Assembly (NCBI GenBank): GCA_018398815.1
Contig: CM031616.1
Location: 75,403,369-75,467,368 of the forward strand
DNA length: 64,000 bases
Source of the DNA: Conus ventricosus
Lineage: Eukaryota; Mollusca; Gastropoda; Neogastropoda; Conidae
Reading direction: 5' to 3'
Shown here: positions 12,400-24,597 of the stretch, piece after piece
How the letters are laid out: each line of letters opens with the position of its first letter
Position numbering within the stretch: the stretch's first letter is position 1
Program-made: the position numbers and the translations under genes
The notes under the pieces: model-generated
Told to the model about the DNA's origin: nothing
Databases searched by the model: none
What the model saw: the letters and a program-made list of their open reading frames with translations, nothing else

Positions 12400-13635
12400 T
12401 TCCACTGGTAAACGAACCACTCACCTAGTGCCCTCCATCCCTGACACTGACTGCTGTCCAGTGCTAGCCATAGGGTGCACTCCACCCTCTTCCGTTGGAT
12501 CCCTTTTGGTTCCACTGCAGGGCGTTTCCCTTGACGACCCTTATCCAACCCTCTTGCAAGGCTGCTGCCTTCTGGAACCTCATGCGACAATCCCTCGCCA
12601 CATGTCCCCTTCTTGTGACAAATGAAACACCTAATGTCCCTTGCCCTTCCTTTTGCCCCCCCACTGGGTTTTTCAGACTTTGCAGAAAACTCTCCTAGTC
12701 TCCTTGCACTCTTCTCACCTGTGCCTAGCACCTGTTTCTCCTCACCTTAGTGGGCCCCGACGTGGGCCTCTCTATACACCTCTGCAACTTCAACAACTCC
12801 CCTGCTGTCTCTGGCTGTCTCTCTTTCAGGGCCGCAACCTGAAAAAAATTGTTCCTTCATAACTAGCTCTTTCAACTCAGCGAACTCCTTTTTCGTACCG
12901 CCAACTCTAACCACTTCTCACAAAATAGTGATCCAAAAAGTGCACCAAACTGAGTGTACGTCTCACCTGCTTTTAATTTAAGCTGAACGAAATTTCTTCC
13001 TGAATCCTTTCCCCTGTGAGGTCAAATCCCTTCATTAAAGACCCGTTCACAGCACCAAAATCAGACTGTTTTCTGCTGGTAACGCAGTGAAAATTTGTAA
13101 TGCCTTACCCGTCAGTAACGCTGACAAAATGACTGCCCACTCTTCTGAAGCCAACCCTGACTGGTCGCAAACGTTCGAAACCTGATGTATGCGTCAATCG
13201 AATCGGTCCCCTTCCGAAATTTTGGCAACTTGGGTCGGGGGGGATAGCTGCCACAGAGTCACTGGAAACTGAACTACCATCCTCGGGGGTCTCCCTTGTT
13301 TTTCTCACTTTCCTCTAATTCTAATTGAACCTTTAATCTTTTTCCCTTTCCTGCTTCATTCTTTCTGTTTCCCCGCGCTTCCCTTATTCTTTCTGTTTCC
13401 CCGCTTCATTCTTTCTGTTTCCTCCCTAGCCTGATTATCATTTGCCTGAATCCTTTTAATTTTTCTGTTTCCTGCTCTGCTATTTCTCCCGCGACACGTC
13501 GTCTTTCCGCGCGTTCATCCCTTTTCCCTCTTTTGCTGGTTTTCAACAAATGCTCGCAACTCTTCTCCCCAATAGCCTAAAAACACGAGCGACACTCACA
13601 AGTTGTTTAATAGGGGTGTTCTTTTCGTCCGCCAT
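12400..13635 (-). pseudogene. Gag (capsid and zinc knuckle), broken
   Basis: The likely start is the ATG at 13635-13633 on the minus strand, beginning MADEKNTPIKQLVSVARVF. Next comes a charged part with a short repeat (GGGGAAACAGAAAGAAT-like units, 13430-13340). A capsid-like stretch with FERLRP lies near 13180, and a CX2CX4HX4C zinc knuckle near 12635-12590 has its two halves in different frames. The capsid portion resembles the Gag of Gmr1-like elements, the family from which vertebrate SCAN domains are thought to derive. That resemblance is my recollection of pattern. Gag would form the particle that packages element RNA. Confidence 0.75.
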
Positions 13636-14005
13636 TATATCTCCTTTTTTTTTTTTTGAACAAGATTTTACTACCACGACAGCCAAACTGGTGGTTACCG
13701 ACACAGTGACGTGATAGCACAATCCTATGAATGACAATATTAGCTTGGACAACGTAGTTAGTTTTTTATAAGACGCCCAGGGGCCTGACCCAACTATGAG
13801 AGCGAATTTTAGGCAATCTGTGCGAAATAATACTCTGGGGCTGAATGCCAAGCCTATTTAACAATCTTGGAAGCAATGCCAAGCCTAGTATTTACTATCT
13901 TGGGAACATACAGTAAGACAACCCCTTGTCTTAGGATTACAATACTTGAATCCCACCCAGCTTCCTCTCTGGAAGTTGAACAATTATAAAAAAATGGGCC
14001 AGAAT

Positions 14006-14023
14006 ATCCTGGCAAGCTCGCCA
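14006..14023 (-). promoter_or_regulatory. Primer-binding-site candidate
   Basis: Six bases inside the 5' LTR, the coding strand reads TGGCGAGCTTGCCAGGA. It starts with TGG, which pairs with the CCA end of a tRNA. The tRNA was not identified. Confidence 0.6.
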
Positions 14024-14029
14024 ATAACT

Positions 14030-15528
14030 TGTCCCCCTCGGTGTAATGTCAGTGAGGAAGGACTACGCACAGCCCAAACACACTCACAGCTTGCTTACAA
14101 TCTCATTCATATATCATGCATTTGTCACATCAAACCACTATAAAGTCAAAAACTTTACTACACATGTTCATAGAACGAAACATCAATGCATATGGGAAAC
14201 AAATGAAAAAAAACATTTTCTCTTTCCTGAACTTCACAAAATCATTTATCTAAAACATCATTAACTAACCCGGGTATAACCAGATTTCTACTTTACCTGG
14301 CCAGTGATCTTAACTATTCACGAATCACTGTCTTTCTTTTCTTTTTTTTTTCTTTTCACGGTCCACTTTCACAACACGACACAGCTGCGCACTGGTGTTG
14401 GTCTGATGGCGCCTGGTCAGGTGAGACTGTTGGCGTTGGTCTGTGGTTCTGCTTGGCGAAGTGACGCTGCCAGGTATAGGGCGAACCCCCGGTAGGATAG
14501 AACAGTGACTATCACATCGATCTGTTCTCCTTTCTTTCTTCCTGCATTAACGCATTTCACTCTCTCTCTCCTCTCTCTCTTAGTCTGCTCTTATCAAATG
14601 GACATGGTTGCTTTTCTTTTCTTTTTTTTTTTTTCTTTTCTTTCTTTTCTTCTTCATTAGTTAGCAACTCTCTCTCTCTCTCCACATCTCTCCTCAGTCC
14701 TTCCTCTGCAGACTATCTCATGCTAATCTCTCAACTTGGTTCTCTTCTCTCCTCCCCTCATCTCTCTGCTTTTCTCTCCTCAGAGATTACACTCAGACCT
14801 CTCTCTCTCTGTCTCTCTGTTCGTTCTCCCCTCGTTCTGCTCTTCATCTCCCTCCTTTTCTCTCCTGCAGAGACTATCCCCAGAACCTCCTCATCTCTCT
14901 CTCCCTGTTCGTTCTCCTCTCCCTGCCTTCCTGTAGGCGAGAGCCTACTCCCCCGAACTTCTCCCTCTCTCTCTCTGTCTGTTCGTTTTCCTCCTTCTCT
15001 CGTTCTCTCACTCTCACACCCTTCTTATTCGTTCCGATCTGTCCAAAAAGGGCGAGTACCATTGGTCAGTATTTTTACCGCCTCGTCCCCGAAGTTATCT
15101 CCCTCTAATTCCATTGGATGTTCAAATCATGCCAGTCATGCCTACACGCCTTACTCTCTGTGGTGGTCAATTGGTCATTTAATTGATTAGCTAGATTTCA
15201 CCCCCACCACACACTACATTCCCCCCTTCCCTACTTAACTGGCCCCGTGTGGCTTAAGTCGTGGGCACGGTCAGTGTAAATTGGCCAGATGAGTCTGAGC
15301 CAGGCGCTACGACTCGTCTCGCTAGACATCGAGGCGTCGGTCAAAGCTGCTTAGCCCGTATAGCCGGACAGACCGTCTTCCTGAAGCCTCTCCGCTAAGC
15401 TTAATTGGCCGGACCCGACCCATGGGCCCGTCTATCTGACGCCTAGAATGTTTGAGTTGAAGCTTATGTCCGAACAAATTGGCTGGCGACTCCCCAAGTT
15501 GGGTTGTTTCATTTTTTTGTCCGTGACA
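14030..15528 (-). repeat. 5' LTR of the gypsy element
   Basis: On the plus strand it begins TGTCCCCCTCGGTGTAATGT and ends TTGTCCGTGACA. It is colinear with the 7246-8744 copy over its whole length, with scattered substitutions and one-base indels. TGTC and GACA form short inverted ends. Confidence 0.92.
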
Positions 15529-15533
15529 CTGTC
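15529..15533. repeat. Target-site duplication, right copy (CTGTC)
   Basis: Matches 7241-7245. The adjoining 19 bp (CTGTCACCATAAGGCTATG) also resembles 7222-7240, so the site was probably a short tandem duplication before insertion. Confidence 0.8.
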
Positions 15534-18500
15534 ACCATAAGGCTATGCTGTCACTGTCATTACTACTGACATACTATAACATAAAGCTATATTTTCACTA
15601 AAATTACTACTGACATACTGTAACATTAAGCTATGTTGTCACTATCATTGCTACTGGCATACTATAACATTATGACCTGTGACTGTTGCTATCATTACTA
15701 CTGACGTACAATAACATTAGGCTATGTGACTGTCCCTATCATTACTACACTATCATTACTGCTGACATACCATAACATTAGGCTATGTGACTGTCACCAT
15801 CATAACTACTGACATACTATAACATTAGGCTATGTGGCAGTCACTAGCATAACTACTGACATACTATAACATTAGGCTATGTGACTGTCACTATCATTAC
15901 TACTGACATACTATAACATTATGATATGTGACTGTCACCATCATTATTACTATACTGACATACTAGAACATTTTGATATGTGACTGTCACTATCATTACT
16001 ACGGACATGCTATAACGTTAGGTTATGTGACTGTCACTATCATTACTACACCATCATTACTACTGACATACTAGAACATTATGACATGCGACAGTCACTA
16101 TCATGACTATTGACATACAATAACATATCGATATGTCACTGTCACTATCATTACTACTGACGTACTATAACATTAGGATGTGTGACCGCCGCTATCATTA
16201 CTACTGACATACTATAACGTTAGGCTATGTGACTGTCACTATCATTAATACCGACATACTGTAACATTAGGCTATGTTGTCACTATCATTACTACTGGCA
16301 TACTATAACATCATGACATGTGACTGTCACTACCATTACTACTGACCTACAATAACATTAGGCTATGTGACTGTCACTATCGTTACTACATATCATTAAT
16401 ACTGACATACTATAACATTAGGCTATGTGACTGCCACTATCATTACTACTCACATACTGAAACATTACGCTATGTGACTGCCACTATCATTACTACTCAC
16501 ATACTATAACATTAGGCTATGTGACTGCCACTATCATTACTACTCACATACTATAACATTAGGCTATGTGACTGCCACTATCATTACTACTCACATACTA
16601 TAACATTAGGCTATGTGACTGCCACTATCATTACTACTCACATACTATAACATTAGGCTATGTGACTGCCACTATCATTACTACTCACATACTATAACAT
16701 TAGGCTATGTTGTCGCTATCATTACTACTGACATACTATAGCATTAGGCTATGTGACTGCCACTATCATTACTACTGACATACTATAGCATTAGGCTATG
16801 TTGTCACCATCATTACTACTGACATACTACAACATTAGGCTATGTTGTCACTATCATTACCACTGACATACTATGACATTAGGCTATGCTGTCACTATCA
16901 TTACTACTGACATACTATAAAATTAGGCTATGTTGTTGCTATCATTACTATTGACATACTATAACATTAGGCTATGCTGTCACTATCATTACTACTGAAG
17001 TACTGAGACATTAGGCTATGTGACTGTCACTATCATTACTACTGACATACCATAACATTAGGCTATGTTGTCACTATCATCATTACTGACATACTGTAAT
17101 ATTAGGCTATGTGACTGTCAATATCATTACTACTGACATACTATAACATTAGGCTATGTTGTTATCATCATTACTACTAATAACTATAACATTAGGCCAT
17201 GTGACTGTCACTATGATTACTACTGATATACATGACATTATGATATGTGACTGTCACTATCATTACTACTGGCATACTATAACATTAGGCTATGTGACTG
17301 TCACTGTCATTACTACTGACATACTATAACATTAGGCTATGTTGTCACCATCATTACTACTGATAAACTATAACGTTAGGCCATGTGACTGTCACTATCA
17401 TTACTACTGATATACATAACATTATGATATGTGACTGTTACTATCATTTCTACTGACATGCTATAACATTAGGTTATGTGACTGTCACTATCATTACTAC
17501 TGACATACTATAACATTGGGCTATGTTGTCACTATCATTACTACTGACATACTATAACATTTTGACATGTGACTGTCACTATCATGACTATTGACATACA
17601 ATAACATTAGGCTGTATGACTCTAACTATCATTGCTACTGACATACTATAATATTAGGCTTGTGACTGCTGCTATCATTACCACTGAAATACTATAACAT
17701 TAGGCTATGTAACCGCCACTCTCATTACTACTGACATACTATAACATTAGGCTTTGTGACTGTCACTATCATTACTACTGACATACTATAGCATTAGGGT
17801 ATGTGACTGTCACTATCATTACTACTGACATACTATAACATTGGACTCTGTTACTGCCACTATCATTACATCTGATATACATAACAATAGGCTATGTGAC
17901 TGTCACTATCATTACATCTGATATACATAACAACAGGCTATGTAACTGCCACTATCATTACATCTGATATACATAACAATAGGTTATGTGACTGTCGCTA
18001 TCGTTACATCTGATATACATAACAATAGGCTATGTGACTGTCACTATCATTACATCTGATATACATAACAATAGGCTATGTGACTGTCACTGTCATTACA
18101 TCTGATATACATAACAATAGGCTATGTGACTGTCACTATCATTACATCTGATATACATAACAATAGGCTATGTGACTGTTTCTATCATTACATCTGATAT
18201 ACATAACAATAGGCTATGTGACTGTTTCTATCATTACATCTGATATACATAACAATAGGCTATGTGACTGTCACTATCATTGCTACTGACACACTATAAC
18301 ATTAGGCTATGTGACTGCCATTATCATTTCTACTGACATACTATAACATTAGGCTATGTGACTGTCACTATCATTACTACTCACATACTATAACATTAGG
18401 CCATGTGACTGTCACTATCATTACTACTGACATACTGTAACATTAGGCTATGTTGTCACTATCATTACTACTGACATACTGTAACATTAGGCTATGTTGT

Positions 18501-18780
18501 CACTATCATTACTACTGACATACTATAACATTATACTATGTGACTGCCACTATCATTACATCTGACATACATAACATTAGGCTATGTGACTGTCACTATC
18601 ATTACTACTGACATACTATAACATTGGACTATGTGACTGTCTCTATCATTACATCTGACATACATAACAATAGGCTATGTGACTGTCACCATCATTACAT
18701 CTGATATACATAACAATAGGCAATGTGACTGCCACTGTCATTACATCTGATATACATAACAATAGGCTATGGCTATAGGC
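15534..18780. repeat. 47-bp minisatellite, right part
   Basis: Continuation of the array at 5765-7245, about 70 units. Two locally homogenised subfamilies are visible. ACTCACATACTATAACATTA units with GTGACTGCCACTATCATT lie at about 16430-16700. A variant with TTACATCTGATATACATAAC and AATAGGCTATGTG lies at about 17860-18270 and again near 18640-18770. Confidence 0.95.
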
Positions 18781-19015
18781 TACAATAGGCGGCTCCTGCC
18801 ACTCCCATGCAGGATTTGGGCAAGCAGATGGCAAATTTTCATTTCAGATTAGAGTACTGCTTTTGCTCTTTTTCTGATCACATAGACAACAATGGACTAA
18901 ATTCACACCACTGGAAGTGATAAAAATTAATTTTCATGTATTCGTTCTAAACTTTTGAAATGCAAACGCTTTCTGTCGTCGGGGCGCTTCTCTACTCGCG
19001 CGCGCGCGCACATAC

Positions 19016-19083
<68 letters not shown>

Positions 19084-19295
19084 ATTTTTTTTTATTCCTG
19101 TTAGGCCTGAGCCCATCACGAAGGGGGATGTGAATATGCAGCTGAAGGAAGTTATATAGCAAAATCAGAATGAAAGCTAACAAGGATATGGAACGTATTC
19201 ATGTAGTCACATGTCCTCTCATTTTAAATCCTTTATATAAAAATAATGCAAAAGATTATTTACGTCTTCCGGAACTGTCGATGACATTAACAAAC
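18781..19295. other. Unique spacer with GA/GC microsatellite
   Basis: No gene seen. A CG/CA stretch near 19000 runs into interrupted GA repeats at 19015-19081. Confidence 0.7.
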
Positions 19296-19750
19296 TCAGT
19301 TTAAACAGTAAAGGAACTTTATAATATTTAGGATCTCTATAATATTTAGAATCTCTATATTTAACGTTTCACGTGTACGTCCAAGTGCTGGACAACAGAG
19401 AACAAAATGCACCTCATTTCCTTCGCTTTCATTACATAGGGAACAAATTAAATCGTTAGATATAAACGTTCTGTAGTGATAACGGTGTATCAGCAGATCA
19501 GATATCCCGAGCCTAAATCTAGTTGTAATATATTTCAGATGTTTATCAATATCTAGATGTAAATAAGGTTTCAAACTGTGGTCACTGCAAAAGGTTCTGT
19601 ATAAACTGAACCTGTCACTAGTTTGAATATGATTGGACCAAGTTTGCCATCGGCAGTCAATAAGCCTTTGTTGAAAACAACATATAAAACTACGCACATC
19701 CCAACACCTTGATTCGCCCAAACAAAAACAAACCCATATTTAAACAAACT
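19296..19750 (-). pseudogene. LINE reverse-transcriptase C-terminal fragment
   Basis: A minus-strand frame of 141 codons ends at 19296. It contains RLIDCRWQTWSNHIQTS, YLHLDIDKHLKYITTRFRLG and a terminal Cys/His motif, CSLCNESEGNEVHFVLCCP. This combination is typical of the C-terminus of mollusc and annelid LINE polymerases. The frame just upstream (KYGFVFVWANQGVG) fits the same protein in another frame. There are no catalytic RT motifs, so it is a 5'-truncated remnant, bounded upstream by GA repeats from 19833. Confidence 0.7.
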
Positions 19751-19829
19751 CAAGCGAATATTTGTTACCCAGTATTTCTTACCGTTTGCATCCAGGTCTT
19801 ACAACATATCACGTATCACGTGGAATCCT

Positions 19830-19832
<3 letters not shown>

Positions 19833-19908
<76 letters not shown>

Positions 19909-19913
19909 GGATT

Positions 19914-19981
<68 letters not shown>
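19833..19981. repeat. Two GA microsatellites with a short spacer
   Basis: GA repeats at 19833-19906 and 19919-19980 are separated by GGCGGGATTGTAAT. The second is followed by GGCGGGATTG as well, so the block looks like a tandem duplication of GA-plus-spacer. Confidence 0.95.
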
Positions 19982-19982
<1 letters not shown>

Positions 19983-20089
19983 GGATTGGAAGAGGAGAGG
20001 GAGGGGAGAGACACACAGATGCTGTAGTTAATTAGTCAGTCAGTCAGTCAGTTCATTTACGCGGATAATGAGAGACAGAGGAGTGGACC

Positions 20090-21150
20090 ACGTCTCTAAA
20101 GACACCACCCCCATTTGTAAAGACACCATCCACATCTGTAAAGACACCATCTATATCTGTAAAGACGGCCGCCCACATATGTAAAGACACCATCCACATC
20201 TGTAAAGACACCGTCCACATCTGTAAAGACCACCCACATCTGTGAAGACAACGTTCACATCTGCAAAGACACCATCCACATCTGTAAAGACACCGCCCAC
20301 AGACAGTAAAGTCACGCCCACAGACTGTAAAGACACCGCCCACAGACTGTAAAGTCACCACACACATCTGTAAAGACACCATTCACATCTATAAAGACAC
20401 CAACCACATCTAAAAAGACAACGGCCACATCTGTAAAGACACCATCCACATCTGTAAAGACACCGCCCACATCTGTAAAGACACCACCCACACACTGTGA
20501 AGACACAGACTGTAAAGCCACCGCCACAGACCGTAAAGTCACTGCCCACAGACTGTAAAGACACCGTCCACATTTGTAAAGACACCGCTGACAGACTGTA
20601 AAGACACCGCCCATAGACTGTAATGTTACCACCCACATACTCTTAAGACACCGCCCACATCTATAAAGACACCGCCCGCAGACTGTAAAGTTACCGCCCA
20701 CAGACGGTAAAGTTACCGCCCACAGACTGTAAGACACCTCCACAGACTGTAAAGTCACAGCCCACAGACTGTACAGACACCGCCCACAAACTGTAATGTC
20801 ATCGCCCACAGACTGTAAAATTACCACCCACAGACTGTAAAGACACCTCCCACATCTATACAGACACCCTCCACATCTGTAAAGTCACTGCCCACATACT
20901 GTAAAGTCACCGCCCACAAACTGTAAAGACACCGCCCACACTTATAAAGACACAGTCCACATCTCTAAAGACACCGCCCACATCTCTAAAGACACCGCCC
21001 ACATCTATAAAGACACCGCCCACATCTCTAAAGACACCGCCCACATCTCTAAAGTCACTGCCCACAGACTGTAAAGTCACCGCCCACATCTCTAAAGACA
21101 CCCTCCACATGTGTAAAGTCACTGCCTACAGATTGTGAAGTCCCCGCCAA
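20090..21150. repeat. 21-bp minisatellite, about 50 copies
   Basis: Degenerate units such as CCCACATCTGTAAAGACACC and CCCACAGACTGTAAAGTCAC repeat every 20-22 bp. Two types (CATCTGTAAAGAC and CAGACTGTAAAG) are interspersed. Open frames on the minus strand are repeat-derived. Confidence 0.95.
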
Positions 21151-21204
21151 CCCGCACAGCGCGGTCATCTCACTGCAGACACACTGTGCCTTTAACGCTG
21201 ACCT

Positions 21205-21827
21205 TCTCTGTGCACAGGCTCTTGGTCTGCACCCCTCTCACTATGACACTGAGGCTCTTGGTCTGCACCCCTCGGCCCGGCTCACTGTGACACTGAGGCT
21301 GTTGGTCTGCACCCCTCTGCCCCGCTCGCTGTGACACTGAGGCTGTTGGTCTGCACCCCTCTGCCCCGCTCGCTGTGACACTGAGGCTGTTGGTCTGCAC
21401 CCCTCTGCCCCGCTCGCTGTGACACTGAGGCTGTTGGTCTGCACCCCTCTCACTGTGACACTGAGGCTGTTGGTCTGCACCCCTCTCACTGTGACACTGA
21501 AGCTGTTGGTCTGCACCCCTCTCACTGTGACACTGAAGCTGTTGGTCTGCACCCCTCTCACTGTGACACTGAGGCTGTTGGTCTGCACCCCTCTCACTGT
21601 GACACTGAGGCTGTTGGTCTGCACCCCTCTCACTGTGACACTGAGGCTGTTGGTCTGCACCCCTCTCACTGTGACACTGAGGCTGTTGGTCTGCACCCCT
21701 CCACTGTGACACTGAGGCTGTTGGTCTGCACCCCTCTCACTGTGACACTGAGGCTGTTGGTCTGCACCCCTCTCACTGTGACACTGAGGCTGTTGGTCTG
21801 CACCCCTCTCACTGTGACACTGAGGCT
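21205..21827. repeat. 36-bp minisatellite interrupted by a gap
   Basis: Units built from CTCACTGTGACACTGAGGCT and GTTGGTCTGCACCCCT. Four longer units at the left carry an extra GCCCCGCTCG-type segment. The array runs into 100 N, so its true length is unknown. Confidence 0.95.
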
Positions 21828-21927
21828 NNNNNNNNNNNNNNNNNNNNNNNNNNNNNNNNNNNNNNNNNNNNNNNNNNNNNNNNNNNNNNNNNNNNNNNNN
21901 NNNNNNNNNNNNNNNNNNNNNNNNNNN
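21828..21927. other. Assembly gap (100 N)
   Basis: Exactly 100 unknown bases, probably of arbitrary size, between the 36-bp array and CA repeats. Confidence 1.
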
Positions 21928-22029
21928 TTTTACACACCCACACACACAACACACAACACAACACAACCACACACACACCAAACACCACACACCAACAGAT
22001 GCGTGCACACACACAGTCGTCACACACAA

Positions 22030-22062
<33 letters not shown>

Positions 22063-22097
22063 CACACAACACACACACACACAGATGCGTGTCACAC

Positions 22098-22147
<50 letters not shown>
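21928..22147. repeat. CA microsatellite
   Basis: Interrupted CA repeats to about 22147. Confidence 0.95.
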
Positions 22148-22148
<1 letters not shown>

Positions 22149-22194
22149 TCAAACTATTTCCTCAATTAGTGTTTCTACTAATAGATCCTAATTC

Positions 22195-22894
22195 CTCTCT
22201 TCCTTCTCTTTGTTTCCATCTCCCTCTAGCTGTCTTTCTCGTTTCTCTTTCTATCTTCTCTTTTGCTCCAGTCTGTCAGTCTGCCCCCCCCCCCCACCCC
22301 CCCCGACTCCCACACCAACTCTTTCATTCTTCTCGCTCAATCCATCTCTTTCTCTCTCTCTTTTCCCCCTCTGTGTCTGTCTCTGTCACTTCTCTCTCTG
22401 TTTCTATCTCTCTCTCCTCATCTTCTCTCTCTCCTCCTCCCCCCTCTTTCTCTTTCATTTCTCTCCTCACTATATCTCTGTTCTCTCTCTCACTCTCACT
22501 TTCTCTGTCTCTTCTCTCTCTTCTATGTCTCTCTCTTCTCTCCTCTCTCCCCTTCTCTCTCTCTCTGTACCCCCGTCTCTCTCTCTCTCTTTCTCTTCTC
22601 ACTTCACTCTCTTTCTCACTCTCTCTCTCTCTCTCTTCTCTTCTCTCTCTTTCTCTCCTCTCTCTCTCCCTTCCCCCTCTTTCTACCGTGTTCCCTCTCT
22701 CTCTTTCTCTTTCTCACTCTCTCACTCTCTCTCTCCCCCTCTCTCTCTCTCCTCTCTCTCCCCCTCTCTCCCTCCTCTCTCTCTCTCTCTTTCTCTCTCT
22801 CCCTCTCTCTCTCTCACCGCCCTCTCTCTCCTCACTCTCTCTCTCTCTCCCTCTCTCTTCTCTACTCTCTCTCTCTCTCTCCTCTCTCTCTCTC

Positions 22895-22957
<63 letters not shown>

Positions 22958-23117
22958 TCTCTCTCCCTCTCTCTCTCCCTCTCTCTCTCTCTCTCCTCTC
23001 ACTCTCTCTTTCTCCCTCTCTCCCTCTCTCCCTCTCTCCCTCTCTCTCTCTCACTCTCTCCCTCTCTCCCTCTCTCTCTCTCACTCCTCTCCCTCCCTCT
23101 CTCTGTCTCTCCCTCAC
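22195..23117. repeat. CT-rich low-complexity tract
   Basis: About 900 bp of CT repeats with CCC and TTT interruptions, ending just upstream of a splice acceptor. Very long serine/leucine open frames are compositional. Confidence 0.95.
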
Positions 23118-23151
23118 ATGCTGACCTTGCCCGCTGTCTCCTGTCCATCAG

Positions 23152-23336
23152 AGCGGCTTACACTACAACAAGGGGATGCCCCAGCTGTGTCTGGGAGTGT
23201 CCGACACCCGCGTTGAGGGACGTCTCTTCGTCCGCGACCTGGAGGTCGAGGGCTTCATGGTCAGCCTGCAGAAGAAGATGGCGGGCAACCCTGCCCAGAT
23301 TTGGAGGTTTGCCACCAACGGAGCCATCTCTGCCAG
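23152..23336 (+). CDS. DCDC1: Exon of a DCDC1-like gene (beta-trefoil-like repeat part)
   Basis: An acceptor with a pyrimidine tract (TCTCCTGTCCATCAG) precedes, and a GT donor follows at 23337. The exon gives 61 codons plus two bases: it starts SGLHYNKGMPQLCLGVSDTR, contains LQKKMAGNPAQIWRFATNG and ends GAISA. Codon use is GC-rich and unlike the flanking repeats. The QIWRF...NGAISA pattern matches a ricin-B/beta-trefoil-like segment of doublecortin-domain proteins such as DCDC1, which are linked to microtubules. The gene name rests mainly on the exon at 26486. The end phase does not match the next exon by one base, so a base is probably missing in the assembly or the boundary is slightly different. 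Confidence 0.72.
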
Positions 23337-23475
23337 GTCATTTGCATACTGAAGCTTTTTTGTGTGTGTTTGTTTTTGCATTTGTTTTGTTGGTGTTGTT
23401 GTTTCGGTCATATCTGTTGGTTTGTTTTCTGTGTGTGCCTGTTGGCAGGATTATGCAAATACTGTTGCTTCTGTT

Positions 23476-23535
<60 letters not shown>

Positions 23536-23767
23536 TCACTCACTCACTCACTCACTCACTCACTCACTCACAACAACATGCACACTCACATACACACACA
23601 CATGCATACACTCACATGCCTACAAACATACACACACACACACACACACACTGTCCCTCCCCCCCCCTCCTTTTTTTTATTGAATCATCTTCGATCCAGT
23701 TGACCTTGACCTGACTTCCTGCTGACCTGATTTGACCTTGACCTGTTCTGTGTTGACCCCGTTGCAG
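23337..23767 (+). other. Intron with CA and CACT microsatellites
   Basis: Begins GTCATTTGC and ends GACCCCGTTGCAG. Contains CA repeats (23479-23530), a CACT tetranucleotide run (23530-23570) and more CA repeats to about 23651. Confidence 0.75.
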
Positions 23768-23918
23768 TCTCACCCCCAGCTGGCCCTGACCTATCTGGAG
23801 AACAAGCATGGCGACGACGAGGGTTACAACGAGAAGAGGCCTCAGGGGCTGCTGTCTGGCGCCCGCGTCTATCTGATCGTCACCGACCCTCTGTCCAAGA
23901 AGGACGCCGCCTGTCAAC

Positions 23919-23919
<1 letters not shown>
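23768..23919 (+). CDS. DCDC1: Exon of a DCDC1-like gene, second in window
   Basis: The exon reads SHPQLALTYLENKHGDDEGY, then EKRPQGLLSGARVYLIVTD and PLSKKDAACQ, and ends with two bases of a codon before GGTGTGTG. The HPQLALTYLE segment directly continues NGAISA of the preceding exon in the manner of one lectin-like repeat, and I recall vertebrate DCDC1 having a very similar phrase. The donor lies at the first bases of a 400-bp GT microsatellite, so the exact end is uncertain. A run of five C at 23772-23776 could hide the one-base phase error noted for the previous exon. Confidence 0.75.
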
Positions 23920-24340
<421 letters not shown>

Positions 24341-24597
24341 TGTGTTGTGGCAGTCCTCGGGAACTATCGGTAACAATTCAAAATCAGACAACCCACCAGA
24401 ACTGATGTTGTATTGTTTCCTGAAGACTGCCTCACTGAGTTTGTAGCAGGACGAGCCTGGATGTAGCTGTGTACTGGGGTGTGGGGTGTGACCGACGTGG
24501 GAGCAAGGCCACAGAGAAGACATGGTAGATTGCCACACAACAAAATTAAAAGAAGAAAAAAATTGGTCACAATGAAATTTTTTATTAGGAAGTTTTG

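Larger units (their letters stand above)
7246..15528 (-). mobile_element. LTR retrotransposon, Ty3/gypsy, Gmr1-like domain order
   Basis: Two direct repeats of 1499 bp (7246-8744 and 14030-15528) enclose about 5.3 kb that reads, on the minus strand, Gag, protease, integrase, RT, RNase H. The right LTR starts TGTC and ends GACA, and the pair is flanked by CTGTC on both sides. A polypurine tract abuts the left LTR and a primer-binding-site candidate lies by the right LTR. Integrase lies upstream of RT, the Ty1/copia order, while the RT and RNase H sequences are of Ty3/gypsy type. That combination is known from Gmr1-like elements. Every domain is broken by frameshifts and the LTRs differ by many small substitutions and indels, so the copy looks inactive, although some indels may be assembly errors. 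It sits inside the 47-bp minisatellite. Confidence 0.92.
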
